Shown: positions 17,812-29,994 of the stretch, piece after piece | How positions within the stretch are numbered: the first letter of the stretch is position 1 | Layout: each line of letters starts with the position of its first letter | DNA from: Mortierella alpina | Lineage: Eukaryota; Mortierellomycota; Mortierellomycetes; Mortierellales; Mortierellaceae | Assembly (NCBI GenBank): GCA_029449245.1 | Contig: JANATF010000018.1 | Span: 1-64,000, forward strand | Direction of reading: 5' to 3' | DNA: 64,000 nucleotides | Program-made: the position numbers and the translations under genes | The notes under the pieces: generated by a model | What the model was told of the DNA's origin: nothing | Database searches by the model: none | What the model saw: the letters and a program-made list of their open reading frames with translations, nothing else

Positions 17812-20461
17812 TCATGGGTCGGCTTTGTTCAAAAGATCAGGCGTACTACCTCCTGCTTTCCAAAAGTGGAGGAGCTCCTTATAAGACGACGGTCGTCTCA
17901 TGGTCCTTTCAGGAGTGTTGGGGATATTGATGGGCCTGGAACCGGTTCTGGGAGTCGTGGCCGATGTCAAGGACCTTTGAGGAGGCAGCTGGTGCAGTCG
18001 AGATAAAGGTGATTGACAGTTGGGACGTTGCAAAGATGTATTGCCCAAAGTCATGGCACGTTCACGGTTCCACGACGCCTTGGCAGGCACCGGACCAGCC
18101 GAGTGCGGCATCGGGGGCCAATTGGCTGTTCCTTGGCGGCACTTTTCAGGATGATCCAAAGGATTGGTTACTAGAGCGTCGGTGGTCCTTGCACTTGCCA
18201 CAGTGATAATCCTTGCTGGTCGCCCCGATTTGTCGCGATAGGAGGAGGAGGACGTGGAGGACAGCGAGTGGCTGGAAGAGACTGAAGATGCGGTAGACCC
18301 GCTCGTTGTTTTTGAGCCTGGGGTGGATGGCATAGATGGAGAAGCCATCGTCATGGAGGCCGCGTCGTTCTCGGCTCTGAGCTTCCAGTCCTGTGTGATT
18401 GTCGTGTCCAGCTTCGGCGCAGGCGATTGCTGAGGATTTAAAAGCCTGTATATGCTCTCAGGCCTCATCCTCCTGGACGATAGAACGGTCTCCAGGGCAC
18501 CTAACCGGCCATCCATTTTATCAAAGCACTGTTCAAGACGCAGTGACATCTGCTCCATTGCCTTGACACGCTCCTGGATCCTGCTCTCAATGTCATTCAA
18601 GAGTTGGGTGTGCAGCTCTGCATCGATCCTGTCACTCCTCCGGCCCAGTTTCTCATCTGCTCTGTCCACTGTATCGAGTAGCTGCAATTTTGCATCCCGC
18701 ATTTGGCTCATGAGGTCCGTGAGGAGGCCATCGTTTAGTTCATGGTACCGCATGCCAAAAGCCTGTAGTTCCCTGCGCAGCTCCATGATGGCCGCCGTAT
18801 CTATCGGCAGTGTATCGCCTCCGTAACGTGGCTCTTGTTCGTTGCGTCCTGCCTCGCCAGGCTGCTCATCTGGTTCCTGTTCTAGATCGACCTGATCCAC
18901 CGTTTGCGTAACTTTGCTTTGCCCGACATAAAGTTCCTGGACCTATGCAATAATAAAAAGAAGAAACAGTGGATGAGAAACATGCAAGGGCTTCCTCGTG
19001 CCTGTAAACCTCAGCTGTTTTGAGAAATGTACTATAATTACCTTTGTCTCAATGTCTGTGAGCTTGTAGTGGATCAGAGACTTCATCTGATCAACACGCA
19101 CATCAAGATCGCCAAGCTGGTGCGAGACATTGGCGAGCGTCGAACAAGCCATCGCAGCAGGATCGCTTTCCTGTAGCGCGTCATGCGTTGGAGTGCTGGA
19201 CCTCGCCTTCAAGGATGCAGTGTGTGCCTCTAACTTTTTGACACGATCCGTAAACTTTAGCTCCACCTCCTGGACGGCTTGTTGAATCCGTTTATTGAGA
19301 TCAGCCTTGGTGAGATGATATAGCTCCTCCGCGGACTGGTGAGTGTCCGTTTCGAGAGTGTGTGATCTATCTTTGAGGTCGTTGATCGAGATTGCATTGC
19401 TGTTGTTCGATTGTTGGAGTGGCGCCGTGTCATAAAGACCGGTCCTGGACTGCTCCGCCTCCTCAAGTGCGCTACTGCCCCTCCTTGAATGAGCAAGGGC
19501 TTCATCTTCCTCCGTGATCACGTCCAAGAAAAGGGCCTTCATCGCAGTTGAGTTGGAGTTCTCTGATATAGCGAGTTGGTCCACTATGTCCGTCTCTTGC
19601 AATCGTGGGACTGGTCGATCATAGAGTTGATATCGCTGCACAGCCAGCATTGCATCCTGATCCTGAATAAGGTCGCACGCGGGCTGTACATCCGGCACCT
19701 TAGCGCTCTCAAAATATCGTGGGTGGTCGTGGTCGAAGGTAGGGGCAGTGAGAGTGTGATTGGGCTTGGATCGAGGAGCAAGGCGGGCACAGCCTATTTT
19801 TTTTTCAGCAGATACATCGGTCAGATGCCGCAAAACAAACCCCTGTTATATTCCAACGACAACTGCAACGTCAAAACTTACCAGACACTGGAGAAAGATG
19901 CGACATGTCCTCCTCTTCTTCGTCCTTTGAAACTTGAAAATCCTTAAGATCTCGTGTGTGATGTTCATAATGGTTGCTTCGACTCTGGCGAGAGTCGGTA
20001 TCGAGGGTGCGCTCCAACAAGTAAGGTGATGGGGCCAGCCGCTGGTCCTGCAGTTCGATTTCGTTATACTCGTCCAAAGAGTCGTAGCCATCCTCCTCGT
20101 CGTCGGCGTCGTCGAAGGATTCATCGTCTTCATCATCATCGTCCTCTGTCTCGTCGAAATACATTGGCTCTTTTTCTATAGGCAGAAGCCGAATAAACGG
20201 TGTAGGAGGGTCCTGGCTCGTGTTGTTGTTAATGTTGCAAGTCGCTGTCACTGCCACTGAATCGTTTCCTTTGGAACCCAAGTTTAGGCTTAACGCCGAG
20301 CTGCTGCGAAGAGTGTTTGCGCGCCTTAGAGACAGATCACGGTGCAGCAGGAGGTTTGTTGAGGATAAGGAGAGTGAGTTTTGCCGCTGGATCTGCTTGT
20401 TCGTCTCGTTGTAATGGCGCCTGTGATAAGGCTCCTCCTCGTGGCTCTGGTTTTGACCCAT
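17812..20461 (-). CDS. N-myristoylated coiled-coil protein (unrecognised)
   Basis: Exons 20461-19882, 19793-19042 and 18942-17812 join in frame to 820 aa. The N-terminus MGQNQS fits an N-myristoylation signal (Gly2, Ser6), so membrane attachment is likely. Residues ~110-140 are a very acidic Asp/Glu run. Predicted coiled coils occupy roughly 350-440 and 495-605, followed by a Ser-rich linker and a C-terminal ~20-residue segment with SYKELLHFWKAGG that looks like a conserved short motif. No catalytic domain is visible. I cannot name the family; a scaffold role is only an inference. The promoter side faces the bZIP gene. Confidence 0.8.
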
Positions 20462-20585
20462 GTTTAGCTGGAGCAGTGGATGGTGCTGGCGGCAATCAGA
20501 ATTCGGTGGTGTGAGAGGAGGTGGAAACAGGAGAGATAGAGATGGAAGCAGAGGGTGGGAGCTGAAAAAGACACACACACACAGA

Positions 20586-20618
<33 letters not shown>

Positions 20619-22344
20619 AGAATGTATAAAAGAAAGAGAGAGAGAAAGAGAGGACAAGAATGCAGCCAACACTGATGAAGTGTAAGAGAAAGGATGCAGA
20701 AGGGGGTACGGAGACAGCAGAGAGATAGATAGATAGAGAGAGAGGGATGGATGGAGGGAGGGTGAAGTGAAAGTGAGAGAGAGAGAAAAAAAAAAGGACA
20801 AGAGTGAGAGAAAGAGAAGAGAGAGAAAAAAGAGAAGAGAGAGAGCGAACATAGAAAAGAGAGACAAGGAACGAGACCGTCAGACACTGAGCCCCTCTGC
20901 CTTGTCCACTCCTTCTTTGCTCCAAGGCTACTTACTGTACGAGTGCGAGAGCAAGAGCTCGGGGAGCTACAATGCGAGCTGAGGGTGATGCCATGGACGG
21001 AGCTGAGAAAAAGGGGCGGTGTCGTCGTTGTTGTCTCGCATCGTCACACGCTTGTTCAGAGCGGGCGTGGGCGTTGCAGGTCGTGCAGGCGCGTTCCTGC
21101 CCCTGGCCCGACACTGGCCAGCTTACATAGCTAGACGTACGTCCACTATGTTTAGGGGGTGTGAGTGTGTGTGTGTGTTCTATGACGACCGCGAGTGGCA
21201 GCACATATACATAATATACATAGTCCATGTGAATGTGCACATTCAAGCCGTAGGTGCGGCTGGTGGATGAATGTGAAGCGACAATGACAAGTACCACAAG
21301 CACGTACAGTTTCTCAGAAAGTCCTTTACTGAACAGTGAAGTTGAATGCGAGTTTAGCCTAGGTTACATGGACCTCTCCCTGACTCCTAGGCGACCTTGA
21401 GCGTGATCCCTGTAAATCCAGCCAAGCACAACCCGACTATAAGGCTAGCCTTGATTATTCAGCACCTGCGTGTTAAGGGGAAGGATCGCCTTTCGCCCAC
21501 TCGCCAAGTTCAGGATGCCTGCTGCTGTGAATGAGAAAAAAAGGCAGAGGTTGAGGAAAGCAAAAGAAGAGGATATGGATATGAGTTATGGCTATGAGGA
21601 TACGAGGATGGACATGTCGGATCTTGTACTGGGATGCTGGCTGGTCCAAAGCCTTGCTGTCAGGCTGCGGTGCTGGGGATCCAGCTCACTGTCTATCTGC
21701 CATGCTGGGTCTCTCTGTGGGGAGTTTGTTTGCACGTAGCCTGCGCAGCCTACAGTATGGGTATAAAGAGCGCAAAGAGACGCAGCCGAGGCGCGCCTGG
21801 CAGTGGGGACGAGAGATAAGAGTGTCCACAGGCAGTGAGAAAGGCGAGAAAGGCACAGGCGGGCACAGGCAAGCACCGATGGACGAGGTCTTGAAGAGGA
21901 GGAGAGTGTCTATGGACTGGTGTCTATGTTTAGGCATGGGCAGAGGGCATATTTCTGGTCGGTTCCATTGGCCTCGTACTCTTTTGCCTCTTTCCTTCTC
22001 TCTCCTTCGCACTCACCCACTCACCCCCACTCGCTCAGTCGCCCTAGCTTGTTCTTCACAACAGTCTGCTTGCCTTCCCTGGTCAACAGTGTCCTCCATG
22101 GTCTTGTTCCTTCACAGCAACTGATTCGCTCTCGCTCTCACTCTCGCACTCATCCCCACTCGCCTTCGCTCTCAGACAAGAAGACCCTGTGAAATCCCCA
22201 GACCTGCTCTCTGTCTATCTTCTCTGTCGCCGTATCATCCACCTTCTTGCGCTCTCTTTGTTCTGTCTCTCTCTCTCTCTCTCTGTCCTCTCTCGCTCTC
22301 GCTCTCTCCCTCGACCTCCTATCCTTCGTCTTTCAATACCCACA
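20462..22344. other. Divergent intergenic region with GA-rich simple repeats
   Basis: 1.9 kb between the coiled-coil gene and the bZIP gene. It holds a (CA)n then (GA)n tract (about 20571-20625), AG-rich DNA to about 20880, a GT run near 21165-21178 and a CT-rich stretch (about 22240-22320) just upstream of the bZIP start. Long ORFs across the GA/CT tracts are low-complexity artefacts. No gene is supported. Confidence 0.7.
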
Positions 22345-24293
22345 ATGTCTATCCAACAGCATACCGAAATCTACCCAGTCTCTCTCACGGACAACGATTG
22401 GGCCCACATTCTGCAGAACAACCACGAAGCCCAGGATCTGCTCTCTAATGCTATAGCTCAACATGAGCAGTATCGTGAGGATGACCCTGTCAAGCGTAAG
22501 GGAGCACTTCACCACAAACTGGACCAGCACCGTAAGTTTTTTTTTCCCCTCGGGCTTCGTTTCTGTGCATCTGCCTTGAAAATATTCCATCCGACTGGTC
22601 CTCGTTAACGCGGCTCTTTCTCCATCTCATTGACAGAATCAAACGCAACCGACGATACCAATAAGCAACAGTTTTCCGAGGGCGATAACAGCTCTGGTAA
22701 GAGTCGTGGTGAATTCAAACATTTTCAGACTTCTAAGCAAAAAAATGACTAGGAGCTAAACTTTTCTCTCGTCGCTTGGTGCACGTCAGACGAAGGCCAC
22801 TCTCCTGGAGAGGGTAAGCCTGCCCCCAAAAAGGCCGGGCGCAAGCCCTTGACTACAGAGCCAACCAACAAGCGCAAGGTATGTCGACGCTGCAGTGGTT
22901 CTCTTTCGCCAGTCAGCGTTTTGATCAATCAGCTCATCTCGCTGTGACGATCCTCTTGTAGGCTCAGAATAGGGCTGCTCAGCGCGCGTTCCGGGACAGG
23001 AAGGAGCGGTATGTCAAATCGCTTGAAGATCGCATCAAGGAACTTGAGGACCTCAACCCTGGCAAGGCAGACTCCAAACTCGCGGAGGAGAACACAAACC
23101 TCAAGGTCCTGGTCCAAAAGCTCGAGACTGAAAACTACTTCCTCAAAGAGCAGTCCTTCACTTTCGACTTTCCTATTACCCAGCCCGGTCTCTATAACGA
23201 AGCCAAAGCCCAGCGTGAGGCTCTGCTCCAGTCGAGCACAGGCAACGGTAGCTCAAGCTCAAACCACTCCTCCCCAAGCCCAGCATCGTACACGGCCCGG
23301 AGCGACAGTACAAGTACCAGTGCAAGTACGCCTAGAGCCGGTCAGCGCAAGTCCTTGACAGGGTCTAGTGTGGCTAAACCACCCACCTATGACCAACTAC
23401 CGTGGTCGCCACCGTCGTCGATCGGCGACAGTGTCCCTAATTCGCCCCTTGACAGCGATCTATCTACACCTGAGCAAGAGACGGCGGCACAACCTCCTGT
23501 TTACTCTGATAACGCCGGTGTGGTCCCACGGGCCAGAAATGGCACACCCGAGGAGATTGCGCTCTTCTCCTCCATCCTCGATGGCACCGGCAACACGTAC
23601 GCACCAAGCACCAACGGGGGCTTCAAATCGCAGCAGCCAACTCAGAACATCACAGGATCTTTTGCGGGATATGGCACGACTGTCACTAGTAGTACGATCA
23701 ACCATCAGAGTCCTGCCAGCACGCTTGCTCTTTTCTCGGATCATAGCCCCTCGCCCACCATCGAAGAGATTGTCAATGCACCTTTATTTGCGGACAGCAA
23801 TGGCATGACCCAGCCTAATTTGACCACATCCAATTTGGCCATGCCTGCACTCACGTATGAGCAGACTCGGGCGCTTTTCAACGACTTTCGCGATCCCTCG
23901 AATCCTCAAGATTTCTTTGCCAGCCTGGAGGATCCAGTCGACCAATCATTCTCGCACGATACGATAGGAGGGTTGTTCAATGAGCAATTGCTCGACTACA
24001 CTACAGCGTTCGCCAATGTAGCCGCAACGCCCGCACGCGAGGAGAGCCAGGAATACTTTGGAAAGGTGACCGAATCGCAGGCAGAGCCGCAGCTGCAGGC
24101 ATTGAGTGAAGGCGAGAAGGCAATCCCGTGTCCACAAGTGTGGGAACAAATGGCAAAGCATCCCAAGTTCGACGACGCTGATATTGACGACTTGTGCGCA
24201 GAGCTCAAATCCAAGGCCAAATGCTCTGGGCATGGCCCTGTCATTGCACTCGCGGATGTCAACAAGCTCATGGACAGGCTGGATCAGGAATAG
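22345..24293 (+). CDS. YAP1: AP-1-like bZIP transcription factor (Yap1/Pap1 type)
   Basis: Exons 22345-22531, 22637-22696, 22790-22878 and 22962-24293 give 555 aa. The basic region (from residue ~113) has NRAAQRAFR, the N-x2-A-Q-x2-F-R signature of fungal AP-1 factors, followed by a leucine zipper to about residue 165. The middle is Ser/Thr/Pro-rich. The C-terminus is a Pap1-type cysteine-rich domain with three Cys (CPQVWE, DLCAEL, KAKCSGHG). In yeasts these Cys sense peroxide or electrophiles and control Crm1-dependent nuclear export, switching on antioxidant genes. No clear N-terminal cysteine cluster is seen. It converges on the exomer gene with 285 bp between. Confidence 0.92.
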
Positions 24294-24578
24294 TGGTCTC
24301 GGACCAGAACTGTTTTTTTTTCTTCTTTGCCACTTTTATGTATTCTTATCACTATGCCATAGTATTCTGCCTCATTACAATACACGGAAGTGCCCTGCAC
24401 TTCATCAATCATTCTTGCATCGGTTCATTCGTTCTCTCCTCGACTTTGCGTGCCTTCACTTCCGACCATCCATGTCTTCCGTTATCTCATGGTTTAATGG
24501 GTGTGGTTGGCGGTTTTGTATGTATACTCGAGATCACTGTACTGAGTGAATTGGAGATGGTGTTGAAAAGGGAGGCCT

Positions 24579-27500
24579 TTAGCGGGTCGATCCTGGCACA
24601 TCAAACGTCTTGGCGCGCGTCAGGAACCTTGACATCAGCTTGAACACAGCAGGCGAGGTGTTGAGTGCAATCAGCGTGTTTTGCACCTTTGCCAAACCCT
24701 CCGATAGGATTAGCTTGTTGAGGTTGTGGGCAATAGCCGTTGGGTACTACAAGGGGAGGGATGGAGCAAGAGGGTTTCCAGGCACTTGTTAGTGATCGCA
24801 ATGGCACAAAGAGTACAGTCATTCATATCCACAAGGGCTGTGTCGTCCAACTCACAATGGTTTCATGGTACCAGCGCTCTTGGTACACGCAGAGCTTGAT
24901 CGAGACTTCCATGGCCCTAAGCAACTCTCCTTCATCAGCATAGATTTCCAACAGACGCACCAAGGCCTTGGCAGAGAACTTTTGGTCAGCGCAACGCTGA
25001 TACGCATCCTTGGCCTCTTCGCGATGGTGCAGACGTGTCGCCAAATCTCCATAGATCTCCCAGTCCGTGCCCGATTTGCGGTATGGGGCCTGCACATTGC
25101 GGAAGTGCTGGACCTCGGCTCGCCAAATAGTGTACTGGCGAAGATCCTCATAAAGAACCATAAACAAGTTGTCCAACCAGCGATCGCAGAGACGCTTGTT
25201 GCTAAAGGAAAACGATAGCTCGACCTCATCCTCCTCAGTCTCTTCTTCGTCAGATGCAGCAGCGGCGCTAGGCTTCTCGATCTGCTTTCCTTTGATGGGG
25301 GCGTGGTGAGCCTCCTCGGAAGTTGCATCCGCAGGTTCCGCAGTCACCGTCTCAGAATCACCGTTTGTCTCTTCCTGTTCCGCTTGATTCTCCTGGGACT
25401 CCTGGACGCCGGTCTCCGCATGATCCTTGTCGCTGTTCAGAGATAGATCATCAAGTTTGATATCCTCCATAGATTGGTCCGCAGTCTCTTCCACGGTCTT
25501 TTCCAAGGCTTCCTCAACTGCCTTCGCGCGGGCTTCTTCCTCGGCCTCTTCCTGCTCACGTTCGCGTTCAGACTCTGTGGAGATCTTGATGATGGGAATG
25601 GGTGTTCCGTTGGGCGAGAGCAGCTGCTCTCTAGGAGGCACTTCTTCAGGAATTCCTTCGTCGCGACCCAGGGTTCTAGCCTGGCTTCCCTTGCGGATGC
25701 TTTCCTCTGCCTCCTTTTGCATGCGGTACTCCTCCTCCATAACAAACACGAGCGAGCGGCATCTCAAGAGTTCATCCCATCCAATTTTGGAAACGAGTCG
25801 TGTCAGGAGATTGTAAGCGCTAGCGAACGTACCACGCAGCGATGGCGCAGGCAGACGAACCAATGCAGGATCGGCCTGTACGATTCGAGGCGACCATATT
25901 AGATAGAGTAAATAAACAAAAACGAGTGCGATGGTTAGCTGGTGGGATGAAGGGAGTCTAGCATGTGTATAGTTTCTCAACCTAGCATGACTTGCCTCGT
26001 TCTCGCGTCCAGTTTCGTCGTCGATTAAAGACAGATCAATGTCGTTGCGGATGGGCAAATGAGCTTTGGCAGGCTTGGGCATCCTCTGCAAGTCCCTCTC
26101 GTTGAACGTGAACATGGGGCACGAGTTGAGTGTCAGTAGGGCCTATTGAATGAGAAAAAGAAGAGTGTTAGCGAATAGCGTTTGAAAAGATCGCTTATAC
26201 ACAATCACATTGTGCGTGCAGAAGCTCATAGTTCTTACACTTTCATAGTCTCCGAGATCAATGTAGACCTCGGTGAGCTTGGCCCACGTAATGAATTCGG
26301 AAGGAGCGCAGTTGACAGCCTGCTTGGCCAAACGGAGAGCCATCTCCAGCTTTCCTTTGCCACGCAAAAAGTCTGCCTGTACGTGGAGCAAAGCGTAACT
26401 CTGAGGGAACTGCTTCAATGCCTCATATAGAACGTTGATAGCCTTGAGCTCCTCATCTTTGGGTATGAAATAAGCATAAAACAGAAGCAACAGAGAAGTT
26501 ATTAGAGCGGTCTGGTCTTCAGCAGCAGCAAAAAACCACGAGACACCGCGGACGCACCTGTTCCAATGTATGCCTGTGCAAGCAGCGACGCCACTTCGGA
26601 TTCTCGTTGGAAAAGTCCCTCAAAAAACTTGACAGCAAGATCAAATCGGAAGCTTTCCTGGCAGTATTTCATGATAGCAGCTGTTAGATGGTTGTTGACG
26701 ATGGTGGGCACCTGGATCTCAGGGTTACTTCCAAGGAGCCAGCCTCTGAAGAACATTTGCTCCGCGGCCTCAAAGAATCGTTTCTCTGCGTCCACATCTG
26801 GGATCGGATCCTGTTTGCGGAAGCCAGGGATGCGATAGTTGGCATCATCAGAGTATAGGATGGATCGCAACATCGCCGTGACATAGGTCTCTTGCCAAAT
26901 GGCAGCAGTCGCTTCCTGCCTACACGATTGTTGTTTTCACAGTCAGTAACGCGATGGCAAACAATGAAGGTTGTATCCAAGAAGAGCGAGCTTTTTTTTT
27001 GTTTCACGCACCTCTCGCCTCTGACGTTAACAGCATAGCTCTCGACACCTCCCGGGATCTTGACTTCGACGCGTACATCAACACGCGAGAAGGCATTGTA
27101 GCAACTAGTTTTCATGAGAAAAAAGGTCATCAAGACAAGTCAAGAACGGTTTTCCACGTACAGCATCTCAGCTACACACCGGCAAGACAGGTGAGCAGGC
27201 ACCATGGTAGCCATACCAGTACAATCCAGACCTAATGCGCCACTGAGCGCCCTTGGAAAACCAGGCGTGGGACTCGTCCTGTTGTAGATCATTTGTGCCA
27301 CGATGGCGTCAAAAGGAGTTCATTTGGGTTAACACTTTTGTCTTTTTTCTTTTCTCCGTTACGCATAAAATTAAAAATAAAAAAGAGCGCACGGAAGGTG
27401 GGTCCAGAAATAGAAGCTGGTTTCTTCCTGAGGTTGCTTCGGGTGAGGAGCAGAAGAGGTGCGTGGTACGTGGGGGGCACTTACAATGGCATACGTCAGT

Positions 27501-28055
27501 GAGTTGAGGTAGGCGGCAAGGCTGGCCGAAGAGGATGCGTCGATGCCAGACACGTAGTGGTACGAGCTTGTCTAGAGTTGAAGAAGTAGTACAGCGGGCG
27601 ACGATGCGCGTTCAAGCGGGTCAATGGGTTGTGCAAAGAGGCAAAAAACTCGTTCTTGAATCAACGCCAGTCCCTCAACGAGCAGCCGTCTTTTTGCTGA
27701 GGCTTACCTCCTTGACTGCAGGCTTGACATTGACCTTGATGATGTGGCAAAGATCGGGTGCACCCAGTTCCTTGAACGTTCCTAGAGAGAAGTGAGAAAA
27801 GATGATGAAGGGTCAGAAGGTACATTCGCGTACTTTTGGGTCGATGCCCACTGACGTAAAACGATCGGCTGCCATTCCACGGGCTCCCACATGCAGCGAG
27901 AGTCAGGGTTGACGGGCAGTGTTTGCCTGCAGAGTTGTGTTGGGGGTGCTCCATGGCTGGTGTGGTTCCTTACCGAGGGCATCGGTCCTGGCCTGGATAG
28001 ACTCGCCCATTTCCCGCTCGATGAACTCTGGAATGTCGCGCAAGTTGTCGCCCAT
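24579..28055 (-). CDS. BUD7: Exomer cargo adaptor (ChAPs family: Chs6/Bud7/Bch1-like)
   Basis: Supported exons: 27781-27708, 27571-27485, 27278-27217, 27104-27012, 26919-26558, 26456-26239, 26142-25996, 25875-24856, 24746-24579; all join in frame. A likely first exon is 28055-27974 (MGDNLRDIPEF) and another ends at 27856 (WEPVEWQPIVLR), but their junction is unresolved. Family blocks include YHYVSGIDASSSASLAAYLN, CYNAFSRVDVRVEVKIPGG, ALLTLNSCPMFTF, DPALVRLPAPSLRGT and FVMEEEYR, with TPR-like helices in the middle. ChAPs with Chs5 form the exomer coat that carries selected cargo such as chitin synthase from the trans-Golgi to the surface. An acidic low-complexity insertion (about 25.2-25.6 kb) is lineage-specific. 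One intron starts GCAAGT (GC-AG). Confidence 0.88.
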
Positions 28056-28551
28056 GTTGATAGACTATCGCGCGGAGGGATGGGTTGCTGAAGAGGTGGA
28101 CAGGGACACGGAGGGAGAAGCAGAGAGCAAGAAAGAAAAACACAGAGGTGACGCGAGCAAAGCAGACGGGGGCGGGAAGAGGAAGAGAAAGATGGGGGGT
28201 GTGTGTGGGCGGTGCGGGATGATGAGCAAGATGGAGAAGAGGGGTGTCGTGGTGCACGACGAGCCAATTATTCAATTACAGAGGTCCATGAGACTCCCGC
28301 TGCAGTGGCCGCAAATGCCACAAGTTAGAGAGGTCCCAAGGGCGCGGACGTGCGGAACCTGTGCAATAGGAATCGGCGGCCGAAAAGTTGAGCGAGGCCC
28401 TCCCTTCCAGCCAGCAGACTCCCAAACTTGCAGACGTGCAGACTCTATTGCTCATTCCTACCTACTCGCTCCCTCGCTCTCCTTCTTCTCCTTCCCCTAT
28501 TCCCGCCTTCTCTCTATTTCTCACTCTTGTCCCTTGCACCATCTCCTCCTT
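28056..28551. other. Shared promoter region, exomer gene / OTU gene
   Basis: 496 bp between divergently transcribed starts, with a C/T-rich stretch just before the OTU start codon. An open frame continues upstream of that ATG through this region but has no protein-like composition. Confidence 0.6.
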
Positions 28552-29994
28552 ATGGCCCCAGTCAAGACCCGTTCCACCTCCTCCAGACACAGAAATGACC
28601 GAGGCTACAAGGCTGATCCTGAAGACACCAATGACGAGGACGACTTTTACGGCATGCGCGAGCTTAAGCACCAGCTCGCGGGGATGAACCTGCAGCTCAA
28701 GGACACCATGGGCGACGGAAACTGCCTCTTCCGCGCCTGCGCAGACCAGTTCACAGGCAGCGAGCGGGAACACGCAGCATTGAGGGCAGAGGTGTGCCGT
28801 TACATCGAGGACCACGAGGAGCACTTCAAGTCGTTCCTCGACAACGAGACGGTGGAGGCTCACGTGGCCCAGATGCGCAAAAACGGAACCTATGGTGGCA
28901 ACATTGAACTGGTAGCATTCGCACGAATGAAGCGAGTGGACATCAAGGTTTATCAGCCTGGCTACATCTTTGTCATTGAGGGGATTGACGTTAAGAAGGA
29001 GGGGTCAAGTCCTGGCCAGCGGCCAGTCATGCACATTGCGTAAGTTCTAAGCGATCTACTTGATATGCTCTGTAACCGAGTTTTCTTCATGTTTGCCTCA
29101 TTGCAAAAAGTTTTCTCCTTTCCCAGTTATCACAGCTGGGAGCACTATTCGTCCATACGGAACATTGACGGGCCTCACGAAGGTCCGCCAGAGATCAACC
29201 CTCGCCCGATCAAGCAAACGCCTCTTGCGAAGCTCACGAGCAAAGATCCTCCACGGTCAGTTGAGCGGATGATTATGGAGGTCTCTGGTGTACAGGATCT
29301 GAGCCTCGTTCGTGAGCTACTTGAAAGTTACCGAGGCGATGTCGACAGCGTATACAACGACCTAGATCAAAGGTTGCAGGAGAGTGGTGCAGAGGCCACC
29401 ATTAATAGGACCGATCATCAGGACTCAAAAGAGAACAGCTCGATAGATCAGAGTTCTAACGTGAATGAGCAATGTCAGCAGGAAGGGCAGCACAATGATG
29501 AGAACAACAATGAGTACAACAACAGCACAAAGCTCAGCAAGCAAGATTCATACAGCCCTCTCTATGTAACACCCGATCAGCTTTGTCCGAGGACCTCCAC
29601 CGACGCAAGTCCCACCCCGCCTGCCTCTCCGCAACCACCCTCTCGTGCCTTAACACCACTTTCTGTAGCCCCACATGCCAATTCACCCGAGGCATCGACT
29701 GACTCCAGCATCGTAAAGGATCAACGAGTGCCCTCTCCTTTGATCGAGCCTGCGAAAGGAATTGTACCAAAGAAGCGGATATCCAAGGAGAAGAAGGAGT
29801 TGGCCAAGCGCAACCAAAAGCTAAACAGAAAAAATAAGGGCAAGACTGGTTTCGATTCCAAGAGCCCAGGGGACGATGGCAGTAGTAACAGCAGCAGCAG
29901 CAGCAACCGTAGCATTAGCTGCAACAACCAACCAGCAGATCCTCCTGCAGGTCCAGATTCGGGTCAGCGTAGCATGCGTGAGCTCTTTGTCTAG
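28552..29994 (+). CDS. OTU-domain deubiquitinase (OTUD3-like)
   Basis: Exons 28552-29039 and 29127-29994 give 451 aa. The OTU domain covers about residues 45-185: GDGNCLFRA carries the catalytic Asp and Cys, and YHSWEHY (split by the intron) carries the catalytic His. A UBA/CUE-like helical segment follows (VERMIMEVSGV...VYNDL, about 225-260), which would bind ubiquitin. The tail is Ser/Asn-rich, with a Lys-rich stretch near residues 385-415 resembling a nuclear or nucleolar signal. The ATG at 28552 has pyrimidine-rich leader sequence and begins the protein-like composition. Confidence 0.92.

Noticed and set aside
20496-20925. Long Ser/Leu/Phe-rich ORFs on the minus strand
   Set aside because: They read through a (GA)n/(CT)n low-complexity tract upstream of the coiled-coil gene start.
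27919-28551. Upstream extension of the OTU reading frame
   Set aside because: It overlaps the first exons of the divergent exomer gene and has no protein-like composition; the ATG at 28552 fits the family better.
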